From: Mytilus trossulus
Lineage: Eukaryota; Mollusca; Bivalvia; Mytilida; Mytilidae
NCBI RefSeq assembly: GCF_036588685.1
Contig: NC_086382.1
Coordinates: 4,997,001 to 5,061,000, forward strand
Direction of reading: 5' to 3'
DNA length: 64,000 nucleotides
Positions 29,301 through 41,090 of this stretch are shown here, piece by piece (the first letter of the stretch is position 1; each line of letters starts with the position of its first letter). The notes under the pieces are model-generated. The model saw only the letters and a list, made by a program, of their open reading frames with translations. It ran no database searches and was not told the origin of the DNA. A program made the translations under genes and the position numbers.

Positions 29301-32300
29301 TTATAGTCTAAGAGTTAAGCAACTTTACAATAGTTTACAACAATCCATTTAAATTATAGGGAATGATATACACCAATCAATGATGAGTTTATTTAGATGT
29401 AACCAAAATCTTTTAATGCGTGTGGAATGCGTAATTTTCCCTTTTGGGATCAATATTCTTCTGTCAGCTGTTCCATCCGTGCGTCCGTAGTAATTTTTGT
29501 AAAAATACGGATTCCGGTCAAAAGCTGGTCCGTTTCCGATCCATAGTTTAGAAATCGGTCAATGGCGGACGATTGCAAGAAAATTTACAAAAATAAATGA
29601 TGTTTGACAAGTTATTTGGAAAGGATCATGACGTTTTTAATGCAATAAATGGATTGATAATTTACTGGAGGCAACTGTTATCACGTTTAAATGAAGTAAC
29701 AAACTTATTTTGCAGCTGAAAGTTAGGTTGATGTACGTTTTTGAGTAACAAGCACCGGAACTTTCGGAAGTGCACGAAGTGATAAAAAGTTGTATTTTTA
29801 TTAAATAACTTGCTACACACTGCAAAAACAATGCTTCATCCTCTTTTCATAAGATAATGAATCGATTTTGTCTTAATTTCTTTAATAATCAATAAAAATT
29901 TGATGTTTCATCAACTTGGTAAAAATTGAAAATGTCCGATGATGGAAGCGACTGAAAGCGAGTATCTTAAACAACAGGGCGACTTGTCTTCGCTTTTTGG
30001 GGTCGGAGAAAGCGAAGTGACGGTCGGGAAAGCGACTTCTTCCCCCAAGTCGCCTGGTAGCGTGAGCCCTGAAGTATCTTTGAAAACTATTTGTGATGTT
30101 AAATGTTTCATCTATTTACTGCAATTTCTGAACATTTTTATTATTGCAAAAATTGCAATGAGTTTATTAATTGCTTCATACAAATATTAACTTGCATTTA
30201 GAATTTTTGTAGCAATATATTGCCTGAAATCTTTTAATTAAACTTGCATATATATGAGTCAACTGTCCAACAATCACAATTATTAATTCATGCAATAGTT
30301 GTGATTTTTATGCCCCACCTACGATAGTAGAGGGGCATTATGTTTTCTGGTCTGTGGCTTCGTTTGTCTGTCTGTTCATTGTTCGTTCGTCCACAGGTTA
30401 AAGTTTTTGGTCAAGGTAGTTTTTGATGAAGCTGAAGTCCAATCAACTTAAAACTTAGTACACTTGTTGCTTATGATATGATATTTCTAATTTTAAAGCC
30501 AAATTAGACTTTTGACCCCAATTTCACGGTCAACTGAACATAGAAAATGAAAATGGGAGTTTCAGGTTAAAGTTTTTGGTCAAGGTAGTTTTTGATGAAG
30601 CTGAAGTCCAATCAACTTGAAACTTAGTACACTTGCTGCTTATGATATGCTTTTTCTAATTTTAAAGCCAAATTAGACTTTTGGCCCAATTTCATGGTCC
30701 ATGGAACATAGAAAATGATAGTGCCAGTGGGGCATCCGTGTACTTTGGACACATTCTTGTTTTTACTGAAATATATTTTTCAGGAGTAAAGGGACATAAC
30801 TCAGTTTATCCTTTATCATATTTCTATATTCTTTTTTGTCATTGTTAATTAAAGTATTGGTGCCTTGGGCCGTGTTCTGCTCTTTGTTCAGGTGGTTTGC
30901 AAATTCCCTTTTCCATTCGCAATTTTATAATATACTCTTATTGCTGCCTGCTTAACAAGATAAACTAGTTTAAATTACTCTGAAAGATGAATACTTGAAA
31001 ATTTCTCAAAGGAGTCTGTAACTAGTGAGAATGAAAAGTCAGGTTACCGGGGGTAACTGTTTAAATATGACATGACCGACAAAGTGAACCAAAATATCTT
31101 TAAGTTTGTTAAATGTCAAATTCAACACACATTATACATGTTATATTAAAAGTACATGTAATTTTCAAGGATTAAGAGAGTATTTTTCCCAGAACAATCA
31201 TAAGCCAGGGATCTGCTGGTCATAAATTAAATAACTTTAATAACATAATAATTTAAAGGTAGCATGCTTAATTACAGATATTTAAGATTGATCATTTAAG
31301 CATATTTATTAACATTTAGATAACCTCACACGTTTTAATGTAATGGCATAAACACATCACATGTTAGATCTTTTCTAGATTCGAGACACATGTCCTTACA
31401 TATTTGTCATGTGATTTCATTAAAGAGGTATCAATACAAACGATAAAAAAACTAAATTATGATTTTTTTTGTGTTCAATCATCAATGAAAGTAGTGAAAT
31501 GATAATTTGCTTTTAACATGTTTAACATGCAGGTGAATAATTCAACCTTATTACATCTGTATTCATGTGACCTTCAATTTTACCCATCAGCTTAATAATT
31601 AAAAGGAAAAGAATGTCAACATTGAAAGTGAAAAAAGGATTAACCATTTGGTTGCTTGGTTCAATTTACAAAATATCATTTTTATACAGGTAAAAAAGAT
31701 GATAAATATATTTTTACAATACAAAATACAAAAAAACATCCCTAGAAAAATCAAATTGCATGTGGTTTCTATCTATTTTGTATGTATATGTATGTTGATA
31801 TCAGGATATATGAACATCTGCAGTTTTCAGAGGTCATATTAATGGTTTGTTAGATGACATCTAGACCCCATTACACATGATGAAATATTCATTCATTTTA
31901 TTGAACCACATTATTGAATTTCAAAGCTAATGCCCCTTTATAACAAATCCCATGATTTCTCTTACAGATATTCCAGATTTCACCCATACCAAAGAAAGGT
32001 TGTTTTTATCCTCCAACTATAATCACCAATGTACAGACAGTATCTAGAGTGGTTGTTGAGGAGGTGAGCTTTATCATTTATCTTCTTGAATTATCCTAGT
32101 TCACTTCCACCTCATATGGTCATGATGGTCAACAATACTTAGTTTAAATTAAATTTGAATTGGAATATATAGTAGATTTGAGGAAAGTTTAAAACTGAGA
32201 TTCATTTTATGTATAATATTGAACACTTTTACGACATAAAAATATTGCCTGATATAATAATAACACATTTGATAAAAGTGCAAATATTGTCAAAAAACTA

Positions 32301-35300
32301 GTTTTACTTCCTTTTTATGTGAAATTACGGCTATTTCTGAAAGAATTGAATTTGGGAACCATTGGCCATTTTAAATATCAATGCAATAAAAATGTTATTG
32401 TTTCTTAGGGTTTTCATGCCAGAAATTAAAATTATCTGACAAATATAATATTTAATTGCAATATATCTACTTATATTTACTACTCCATAAATAAGAAGAT
32501 GTGATATGATTGCCAATGAGACAACTGTCCACAAGTGACCAAATGACATAGAAATTTTAAACAACTATAGGCCACAGTACAACCTTCAACAATTAGTAAA
32601 ATCCATACTGTATATTCAGCTATAAAAGGCCCCAAATGACAGCACTGTTCATTTATGAAATACATCAAAGAGGTAGTGACGAAAACAAACTTTTTTTTTG
32701 TTCTTTAGTAGTTGTCTCATTGATATATTCCCCTCTTATATTTCTGTACTAGTATCAGGGTTCTTGTTCTACTTTGCAGATATTTGGTCCAGTATTGGTT
32801 GTTTTAAAATTTAGGACAGCTAAAGAAGCTATTGCCCTGTCTAACAACACTATCTATGGACTAGGAGGGAGTGTCTGGACAGAAAATATACCATTAGCTC
32901 TGGAGGCAGCACTTAGTATCAAGGCTGGCACTGTATGGATCAACTGCCACAATCTGTTTGATTCTGCAGCTGGCTTTGGTGGCTACAAACAGAGTGGCTA
33001 TGGTAGAGATGGTGGCAAAGAGGTATGGTTTATTTAGCTGGTTGGTGGCTTTGTTGTAACTTTTTATTTTTATTTTTTTTTAATAACATAACATTTACTT
33101 GTGTCAAAAATTATCGCCTTTACAACGTTCTCATAACTCACAACACCTGAATGATTTCAAACATCTATCTAACATTGATCGTCTGGGCTTTTACCTTCGT
33201 CAGTTTATCTGTCTGAACAAAATATTCCCTATTCCGAAAAATAATTATAACTGGGGTGGTGGTGGGAGCATTGATACTGAGGGCATTATTGTTGGAAAAG
33301 TATTTTTTTTCATTTCTTTAAAAATGCAATATTTGATGACTTTCTTGAGCATGTTGAGTAGAAAAATAACACAAATAGAAATTGTTGTGATTTGTAGAAC
33401 TTGGATATTTCCTTAATACTGTGGATTCATTATTATTTGTTGGGTACCAATTTTCGTGGGTTTCGTGGATACAGCTGAACCACGAATCTAAATGTTCAAC
33501 GAAGTACATGTTTTCCCTAGGCTCTGTATACAGAGATTGGCAAAACCACGAAATTAAATATCCACGAAATTGCAAGTTTTCAGCAATCCACGAAGATTGG
33601 TACCAACAAAAATAAATGAATCCACAGTAAACTACATGAAGTAAATGTAAAATTGCGAAAAAATATTGCTGAGAAATGGGCTACAAAAGCTAAAAGCAAA
33701 AAAAGTTGGTTTATAGAATTCAAGAAATTATTAACAGATTGGATTCATTGATTTTGGTTAACTAATTTGTCTCACAATGAGGTAGTGGTTAACTTATTCG
33801 TTGACCCACAATGATGTAGTTTTGGTTTTCATTTATAGTCAAAAGATATCAACTTGTGCAATTGGTAGTTATGAAACATTTACACTCTGATTTGAAGATC
33901 TCAATTCTCTATGCTTTCTTCCTATATATTTACAGAATGTTTCATGTTAGTAAAATTTTTGAAAGACATACTTTTCTTAGGTGTGTGATTTATACCTTTA
34001 TGAAAGACAAAAGCAAAACTACAGCCACTATTTTGAGTATTTGAAGTTTAATTGATTCAGCATGTGCATATTTATGATGGTCAAGGTTTTACACTTTTAT
34101 TTTGACTTTTCATCACTCAGATGGCACATGGGTTGCTGTCTTTTTGTTTATGAATTTCTGATATTGATTATAATTGTCATTTAGTCATCATTACAGTTAA
34201 TTTTAATATATTAATCAATATGATGACAAAAGTAAACAATTTATGACTATAATTTCTTTTTAGAGATACAGTATGTCAGTACTATAATTCTTTTGCAGGG
34301 ACTATTTGAGTATGTCAGACCATCCTGGGAAAAGAGGCCTAGACCAGAACCTGTGCAGTTGGACCTAAAAGCTTTTGGACAGATAGTTCAGGCTAGACCA
34401 ACTATAGGAAACAACCAGAAAAATGAGATATCAGCAGATGGTAAACTGCCAGGGTAAGTTTACTAGATATCAGCAGATGGTAAACTGCCAGGGTAAGTTT
34501 ACTAGATATCAGCAGATGGTAAACTGCCAGGGTAAGTTTACTAGATATCAGCAGATGGTAAACTGCCAGGGTAAGTTTACTGCAGGATTTTTGTCTTATC
34601 ATTGTACAGAGTGGCGGATCTAGAAATTTTCATAAGTGGGGGCCCACTGACTGACCTAAGAGGGGGCCCGCTCCAGTCACACTTCAGTGATTCTCTATAT
34701 AAGCAACCAATTTTTTTCCCAAAAAGGGGGGGCCTGGGCCCCCACCCCCTAAATCTGCCTCTGGTACAAGCAAGGTGAAAGATACCAAAGGGATATTCAA
34801 ACTATTAAGTCGAAAACAAACTGACAACGCCATGGTAAAAAACAGGAAACTACCAAAACACAGACAACAGACTACAAAACACAACATAGAAAACTAAAGA
34901 CTGAGCCAAACAAAAACCTATTAAAAAAGATGTGATATATGATTGCCAATGACACAATTCTTCACAAAAGACCAAATGACACAGAAATTTACAACTATAG
35001 GTCATTGTACTGCCTTCAACAATGAGCAAAGCCCATACCGCAAGCTTTTAACAGCAGTTTTGTATAAAAATATGCCCAGGATGTATTGCTATCTGTTGCC
35101 ATGGTTCTGTACATGTCTGATCTTCTTTCAATTTGAATTTCAAAAGCAAAAGGATCTGTAAGTTTTGTAAATTTAGAGTCTTAATGCATGTTCTTATTAT
35201 TTCAAAACTTGACTGATTAAAATGAATTTAAAAAATAACACAGAACCACTTTCTGTTTCTGGTAAATATTAATAGTAAATATTCAAAGGGTAGGATTTTA

Positions 35301-38300
35301 ATTATTGTTTTTCAATTAATTTACATTTTTCACAATAATAAAGTATTTTAGTTTTTAAAACAACATGTTTTAATCATTTCTATTTTTAAAGACTTTATAC
35401 GCTTTGTACTGTTGACAGAATTGACAGAACATATAAGATGTACTATGGTGGTAAACAAGCCAGACCAGATGCTCCCTATGCCAGACCTGTGGTGAGCCCC
35501 AATGGTACTGTTATTGCCCATGTTGGTGAGGGTACCAGAAAGGATGTCAGGAATGCAGTAGAGGCTGCACATGCTGCCTCTGCAGGGTAGGTAGCCCCTT
35601 ATTGGGCCCCAGTGGTACTGATATAGTCCCTTCGAGGTGCCCTAATGGTACTAGTATAGCCATGTTATTAGGATAATAGAAAGGATGTACTGTGGAGTTG
35701 TTATAGTAAGACCACCAAATCATACTGTAACACAGTTTATTGAAATGGTTGTGTAATCTCTTCATTGACTTGGTACTTTGATGCCTTATATCTGGTACAT
35801 AAAGTATTCCCTCTGGTTGGTCCTTGTGGTATTATTTTAGGCAAGCTCATAAGGTTACTTTACTGAAAATAGTACTCAGTAATATTAGACACAAACTATT
35901 TCTTCAATAGAGCTTACCAACAAAATAAAATATACACACAATTAAAGTTTTGTACCCTAAAATGTAAAATCTTAGACACTAAATGTGAATGCCAAAACTC
36001 TTCACAGATTCATGGATCCATCTTAAAGAAAATTAGCCATATGATTGGAGTAAGTTTTTGTTATAAATCCTACAGTAGCTTTGTTATATGTTACAGGATA
36101 TCTAAATTTAAAGTATTATTTTTAAACAGCTGGGGAAAGAGAGCAGCTCACAACAGAGCACAGATAGTATACTACATGGCTGAGAACCTTGAGTTACGAC
36201 GAGATGAAGTGGCTAACAGGATACATCAGATGACAGGACGATCTATGGACGACTGTAAGACTGAGGTGGATCTGTCAGTTCAGAGATTGTTCCACTGGGG
36301 AGCATACTGTGATAAATATGGAGGCACTGTACAGGTTAGTATCTCTCCACACTTATCCTGTTTATATGTACTGTTGGACTGTCACATTTTCATCAATACA
36401 AAGACTTAAACTTTAAATATAAAAAAAAAATGAAAATTGAGAAACAGGACATGTTCCCTTAATTTGTTGCAGTGTTTCAAATCAGTATGTGTAAAGATGA
36501 TTTAATCAATTAATCTTTCCACTAGATGCCCTAAATATGTGCACTTAGGAGATAACTTTATTGTATTTTATTTTAAGCTCTGACAGTATCAATTGGTGAT
36601 TTGATGGTCACAAATTAAGTTTACTGGCGACACATTAGCGGAGACAGTAAACGATATTTGAGACCATCAAATCGCCAATTGATGCCATCAGAGCTCAAAA
36701 TACAATATTGTTATCTCCATTCTAATGAAACTGACAGAAAATAACATAAAAAAAAACCAAGTATTTAAAATCTGTCATATATCATCTGCACTTGGGCATA
36801 CATTCCAGAGCATCAATTGTCAATTGATGACATGAAAATTATTGACCTTATCCAATCTAAATGAACATTACAAACGTTGTTGCATTAGAATATGGATTGT
36901 GGATTAATTATGGTGTTACATTTTCATGGATTACATTGGGATTGGTGAACCAAGAATTTAAGTGTTCAACGAAGTACATCTTGTGTGCAAACATTGGTAA
37001 ATTCACAAAATTAGTTTTCCACAATTCAAATCTTTACTCCATTTAGAAAAATTGGTACCTATAAAAATTAGTGAATCCACAGTATTTCATTTCAACTGGT
37101 CATTATTTATGATTGTTTTGTCATAATTTCTTATTAGTTTAAACATATCAATTTATAGTGGATTGGGGAACAAGTTATTACAACTTATATCAATCCCTTT
37201 CCATTTTGCAATACATGAATTGAAATGAAATATGATGTAATCAAAATTTTAACCAAGCCAACTTCTAACTAACTAAGCAATAAACCTTTTAAGAAAAAAC
37301 CCAACATACAACTTGAAAATAAGATATAAAAAGACAAGAAACTTAATTTGTTACAAGATATAATTATATACAACTAAAGAAAATTTGTTAAATTTCAATA
37401 ACACTATTCAAGTGCCATTAATCACCACGAAAGATAACCAGATCTTTGTTTTATAAGTTCACAAATATAACATTTCCTGTGTTCTATTTTACAGGAGACC
37501 ACATTATATGGTTGTACAGTAAAAGTTCATGAACCTATGGGTGTGATTGGTATTGCCTGTCCAGATGAATATCCCTTGTTAGGTTTTGTGTCACTATTTG
37601 CTCCGGCTGTCATAAGAGGAAATGTCATTGTTATTGTACCAAGTGAGAAATACCCACTGTCAGCCTTAGATCTGTACCAGGTAAGACGTCTGCTTTGGTT
37701 TCTGGTGCCATGTACTTCTGATTTCATGACAGAAAGTGTCAAAATGAAGCGATAGTTAAATAATTATATTAGAAAGAATTCCTTTTCAATACCTGTATTC
37801 AAATGGTTTGCATATGAAATCTATGTACGAAAACAATTTAGGATGTGTGTACATGAAATAAAAAATCTATGACAAAATAAAATAACCAAGAAAGAGACTG
37901 AACATTAAACTGTTAGCCATTTTTATAACAGACTTAACTGCTTCACTGAAAAGTATTAGATATAAAACTGATAAATGGGGCAATCAATGATTTTGGTCTT
38001 CCAGTTCATCCCCTATATTAGAATTTTTTTATTACATAATTTACAACAAAAAATCAAATGGATGATCATTTATATCAAAACGCTTCTTTTGAAAGTTCCT
38101 TGTTCTCAGCCTCTAATATATTTTTAATATTGGAATTGTTTATTTTATTACAGGTATTTGACACATCAGACCTTCCTGGAGGTGTGGTCAACATTCTGAC
38201 AGGAAATCGTAATCACCTGACCAAATTTCTTGCTGAGCATCAGGATATCCAGTCCATGTGGTACTTCGGAACGGCAGAAGGGTCCAAATTTGTGGAATAT

Positions 38301-38453
38301 ATGTCTGCTGAGAATGTAAAGAGGACGTGGGTCAATTATGGACTGGCCAGAGATTGGACAGACCCAGAACAAGGACAGGGAGAGGAGTTCCTGTATCAGT
38401 CGATACAATGTAAAAATATCTGGATTCCAATGGGGGATATCTTTGCTAATTAA
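23311..38453 (+). CDS. ALDH16A1: Aldehyde dehydrogenase 16 family member A1, 14 coding exons
   Basis: ALDH16 proteins carry one complete ALDH domain followed by a shorter C-terminal ALDH-like domain. Exons: 23311-23409, 25188-25293, 25866-25992, 26561-26739, 27187-27449, 27981-28133, 28551-28748, 31968-32063, 32780-33022, 34299-34453, 35392-35586, 36130-36334, 37495-37680, 38154-38453. They total 2505 nt (834 residues; the human protein is about 800) and all phases match. In domain one I see VPWNFPL (oxyanion Asn, residue 180), ELGGKSP (general-base Glu 277), [11 protein letters not shown] (nucleophile Cys 311) and EEIFGP (Glu 407, NAD binding). Domain two begins near residue 540. It keeps the fold ([26 protein letters not shown]) but has no nucleophile Cys segment. 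Human ALDH16A1 is known to lack the catalytic Cys; this one keeps it, so activity is plausible. The end of exon 10 is tandemly repeated with its donor. Introns carry several transposons. Confidence 0.95.
25478..25840 (-). repeat. Two repeat fragments in ALDH16A1 intron 2
   Basis: 25478-25535 matches the SINE-like family in reverse (GAGTTGTCTCATTGGCAC, CCACATCTTAATAT). 25650-25840 matches another dispersed repeat, with GTTGTCTCTTTGACACATTCC and CATTTCCATTCTCAATTTTA, also found at 40960-41090 and 58140-58265. Both are noncoding. Confidence 0.5.
26045..26175 (+). repeat. SINE-like repeat, diverged copy in ALDH16A1 intron 3
   Basis: It aligns with the family by AGGAGATGTTGCGTTATTGC, CAAATGAGATGGCTATCCAC and TTGTACAGCCTTCAACAATG. 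It starts about 55 bases after the exon 3 donor. Confidence 0.45.
28876..30071. mobile_element. 1.2-kb non-autonomous hAT-like element in ALDH16A1 intron 7
   Basis: The ends are CAGGGCTCACACTAC and GTAGCGTGAGCCCTG, inverted repeats with one mismatch. Both are directly flanked by the hexamer AAGTAT (28870-28875 and 30072-30077). CAGGG termini are typical of hAT transposons, though these normally make 8-bp duplications, so the superfamily is tentative. Short open frames inside show no transposase motif. The element is more GC-rich near its right end, with repeated GCGACTT and CGACTTCTTCCCCC blocks. Confidence 0.7.
30311..30765 (+). mobile_element. Hairpin-headed repeat with an internal tandem (GCCCCACCTACGATAG type)
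   Basis: It opens with a hairpin, GCCCCACCTACGATAG then TAGAGGGGC. A roughly 167-bp unit beginning GGTTAAAGTTTTTGGTCAAG follows, present at 30397 and again at 30564. It closes with GGGGCATCCGTGTACTTTGG. I recognise this as a common mussel repeat. The layout (terminal hairpin, tandem core) resembles that of the 55756-58020 element. It lies in ALDH16A1 intron 7. Confidence 0.65.
32494..32645 (+). repeat. SINE-like repeat in ALDH16A1 intron 8
   Basis: A good copy of the family: AAGAAGATGTGATATGATTG, CCAATGAGACAACTGTCCAC, GACCAAATGACA and ACAACCTTCAACAATTAG, ending in AGCTATAAAAGGCCCC. No coding capacity. Confidence 0.6.
33417..33629. mobile_element. 213-bp MITE, best copy of the CTGTGGATTCATT family
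   Basis: The ends TACTGTGGATTCATTAT and AATGAATCCACAGTA are inverted repeats with TA at each end, fitting a Tc1/mariner-type MITE. Inside are mirrored CACGAA blocks, so the whole element can fold on itself. Further copies: 8925-9145, 36897-37084 and 63681-63884. It lies in ALDH16A1 intron 9. Confidence 0.8.
34426..34581 (+). repeat. Four exact 39-bp repeats spanning the exon 10 donor of ALDH16A1
   Basis: Units start at 34426, 34465, 34504 and 34543. Each contains the last 28 bases of exon 10, ending CTGCCAGG, then GTAAGTTTACT of the intron, so four identical 5' splice sites stand in a row. I see no differences between copies. The reading frame stops at a TAA straddling each donor (CCA GGG TAA), so only the first donor (34454) yields an open transcript. 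Copies two to four are intronic if splicing is normal. Confidence 0.95.
34605..34770 (+). repeat. Dispersed repeat starting GTGGCGGATCTAGAAATTTT
   Basis: It contains GGGGGCCCACTGACTGAC and GGGCCTGGGCCCCCACC. Short related fragments occur at 43890-43940 (GTGGCAGATCCAG) and, in reverse, at 45860-45935 (ATATCTGCCAC). No coding potential. Confidence 0.5.
34780..35045 (+). repeat. Two adjacent dispersed repeats in ALDH16A1 intron 10
   Basis: 34780-34920 (GAAAGATACCAAAGGGATAT, AACACAACATAGAAAACTAA) matches the reverse-strand copy at 55315-55480. 34927-35045 is a SINE-like family copy (AAAGATGTGATATATGATTG, CCAATGACACAATTCTTCAC, CTGCCTTCAACAATGAGCAA). With the 34605-34770 repeat, three families lie end to end, a nest of insertions. 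Confidence 0.55.
36548..36718. mobile_element. Fold-back element with arms of about 60 bp
   Basis: The left arm starts GGAGATAACTTTATTGTATT and contains AGCTCTGACAGTATCAATTG. The right arm ends ACAATATTGTTATCTCC and contains CAATTGATGCCATCAGAGCT. Each arm is close to the reverse complement of the other along its whole length, leaving a loop of about 50 bp. No coding. It lies in ALDH16A1 intron 12. Confidence 0.75.
36897..37084. mobile_element. MITE of the CTGTGGATTCATT family
   Basis: It begins near ATTGTGGATTAATTATGG and ends GTGAATCCACAGTAT. GTGTTCAACGAAGTACATCT and AAATTGGTACC match the copy at 33417-33629. It is diverged and lies in ALDH16A1 intron 12, about 180 bp from the fold-back element. 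Confidence 0.65.
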
Positions 38454-38865
38454 ACAAAAAATGACAGATGTGTTGAGTGAATTAGTATATGACAGTCATG
38501 TCCTGTAATGTGTTCTTCGAATAGATCTGTTCACTTAATCGAATTAACAAATAAAATCTAGACTTAAATTTTTAAGGACCAACAAATTGAAGGTCAGTGT
38601 AGATAAATTCTCAAATCATTTCAGTATTGTTTAGATTTTTAATTTTAAGCCATGTTTTAAGAATGTTAACGTTTAAAAGTATTAACCGTCCAAAAGTTAC
38701 TTTTACGCTTGAGTAGATAGATATATCCTTGTTTCTTGTCTGATAATATAGCTTAAGTCATACCTAGAAATGGTTGTGATTAGTTTTAAAAAGGTTTGAT
38801 TTATGATAAAAGGAGAATATATTAATTTCATAAAAATCATAAATTATTTAGTTTATCAAATAACA

Positions 38866-39075
38866 TACTGTAAATTCAGAAATTAATGCGAGGTTTATTT
38901 TATTGCGCAAAATGCGACTGAGTTGTTAACGCAATAATTTAAACTCGCATTTTGAAATATTTTATATGGAATAAACAGGATTTTTCTCAAAATCGTAAAA
39001 ATTAAAATCGCATTTTAGTCATAAATGACAAGATCGCAATAATAAATGCACGCAATAATTTCTGAATTTACAGTA
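38866..39075. mobile_element. 210-bp MITE with 20-bp perfect TIRs
   Basis: The ends TACTGTAAATTCAGAAATTA and TAATTTCTGAATTTACAGTA are exact inverted repeats, with TA as likely target site. The interior is rich in GCAATAA and CGCATTTT blocks in both orientations. It lies in the probable ALDH16A1 3' flank. The CTGTRRATTC tip resembles the other MITE family, so the two may share a transposase. Confidence 0.85.
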
Positions 39076-39224
39076 CTGTAAACCAAATTATTTTCGATCA
39101 AACTGTATTTGGGTTAAGTTCTTTCAGTCAAATTTATAATGATTTATTTTCACAATCTAATATAGATTATATATTTACTAAAATATCTTAAGACTGTTTT
39201 TAGTAATGAAATTTTCAAAATGCA

Positions 39225-39375
39225 TACCCATAGCCTCGGGGGGGTCGGACAAACCCCCCCTTGAAAACAAATAAGCACTGTTAAAGTCAATGTTCTGTTC
39301 GAATTGTGACTGTTAAAGTCGAGTTTGTGAGTCCAACGAACCCCCCTTTGGAAATTCCTGGCTATGGGCCTGAAA
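39225..39375. repeat. Short repeat with mirrored CCCATAGCC ends
   Basis: It starts CCCATAGCCTCGGGGGGGTC and ends GGAAATTCCTGGCTATGGGC, so the tips are inverted, with G-run and C-run blocks inside. No coding. Confidence 0.4.
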
Positions 39376-40179
39376 TGTTTTGTATTTGTGTTGAGGTACT
39401 ATCTATACTCTTGAAATTTAACAAGAATACAACTGAATATTTATAACTTTTATATATTATTTTTGTATGGTTTACCTAAAAATTCTAGTCTTCCATTCAT
39501 TTATCTTACAAATGTAAATAGTTTAAAGGAAGGGTTATTCATGCAGTGCATATGTATATATTTAATATTAAAAACAACTGCCAGTATTGAATTATGTATA
39601 AGAAGTGTGTGCCATTTCAGAGCAGTTGTCCAACTCTTAATGATAACATACCATTTAGATAGGCTCAGCTGAAACTCTAGAAATGTTTTTATTTTGTTTT
39701 GTAATATTAGCATTAACTATTTTACTATATTATCCATTTATTATCTGCATGACAATCTATATCACATGGTTTTGATGTAAGTCAGGTATATACATCTACA
39801 CCACATTTAATCATATGGGAATGGTTAATATAAATGTTTTATACATATATGTCTAATATTAAACAGTGCTTGTTTATATCAATATTTTAAGTAATATATT
39901 ATTTTGGTATTACTTTAATTGAGTTTTTTAAGGCAGCTCTTCACATTTAATATACAATCAGGTAAATCATGCTTTAAAAATGTATTTCAGTAATTTTTAC
40001 TTTGTAAAGATTTTAAGTGGTAATGTCTTGGACGGTGGCATAAGTTTTGGACTTTACAGCCCTACTTGAAATATATTCCTCATGTGATTAAGCATTTGAA
40101 ACTGGCTGATATCAATATTATCAAGGTTGTCTGATACAGTGAGTGTATTACACATACAACATATACAAAGGCTCCATGT

Positions 40180-41090
40180 TGAAGGCTGTACATTGACCTA
40201 TAATGGTTTACTTTTTTAAATTGTTATTTGGATGGAGAGTTGTCTCATTGGCACTCACAACACATCTTCCTATATCTATCTAGTATATGATAAATGCATT
40301 ACTAATTAATAAGTAAAATAATAAAATTGTGTTGCTTTTCCCTTTGAATAAATGCTGTTTTACTTCTTATGTACATTATTTTAGCAGTGTAAATTACTCT
40401 TGACAGATATTTAACACAGGATGTTGTGAAAAATTAAAGATTGTATAGAATGTTGTTGCATATATATAATAGCTGTGGACAAATATGTGAAGATCATGAT
40501 TTTTTTAATTCACAAATTCAGGGAAACTATTGTATTGTAAAAGAAACAATTATGTTTGTTATAAGTTGAAATTATGTTATTTTGAATCTCACTTAATAGT
40601 TTTGTATAATAAGAATTCATGTCACCGTATACTTTTTGTTTATAGTGCTAAATCGTTTGTTTCATATAATAATCAAGAACTATAATAAAATTGTTGATTG
40701 TTGATATTGTATTGTTTGTCTTTGTTATTCTACATTTGCTAGAGTTATAGTGGTCCCGTTATAGAGAGAGGAGAGTTTTGAGATCTTACAAAACATAACC
40801 CTGCCACATTTTTGTGTCTGTCCCAAGTCAGGAGCCTCTGGTTTTAGCTTGTCTTTATGCTGTTTAATTTTGGTTATGTGTTTTGGTGTTTATTGTGATA
40901 TTCACTTTTACTGAACTAATGCACATGTTTGTCGAGGGGCTAACTGAAGCTGCCTCTGGTGTCAGGATTTTTCTTCGCTGTGTTAAAGACTCATTGATTG
41001 CCTTAAACTGTTTTCTGCTCTTTGGTCAGGTTGTTGTCTAGATCTTTGACACATCATGATATTCCCTGTTTCCATTCTCAATCATGTCAA
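40180..41090 (-). repeat. Two dispersed repeats in the ALDH16A1 downstream region
   Basis: 40180-40280 is the SINE-like family in reverse (TTGAAGGCTGTACATTGACC, GAGTTGTCTCATTGGCACTC). 40860-41090 carries TGCTCTTTGGTCAGGTTGTT and CCCTGTTTCCATTCTCAATC, shared with 25650-25840 and 58040-58265. They are noncoding. Confidence 0.5.

Noticed and set aside
29911..30190. Overlapping frames near the hAT-like right end
   Set aside because: They run across the element terminus into host intron, so they cannot be a transposase or host exon.
34402..34623. Repeat peptides [13 protein letters not shown] and the antisense [13 protein letters not shown]
   Set aside because: They are out-of-frame readings of the 39-bp array.
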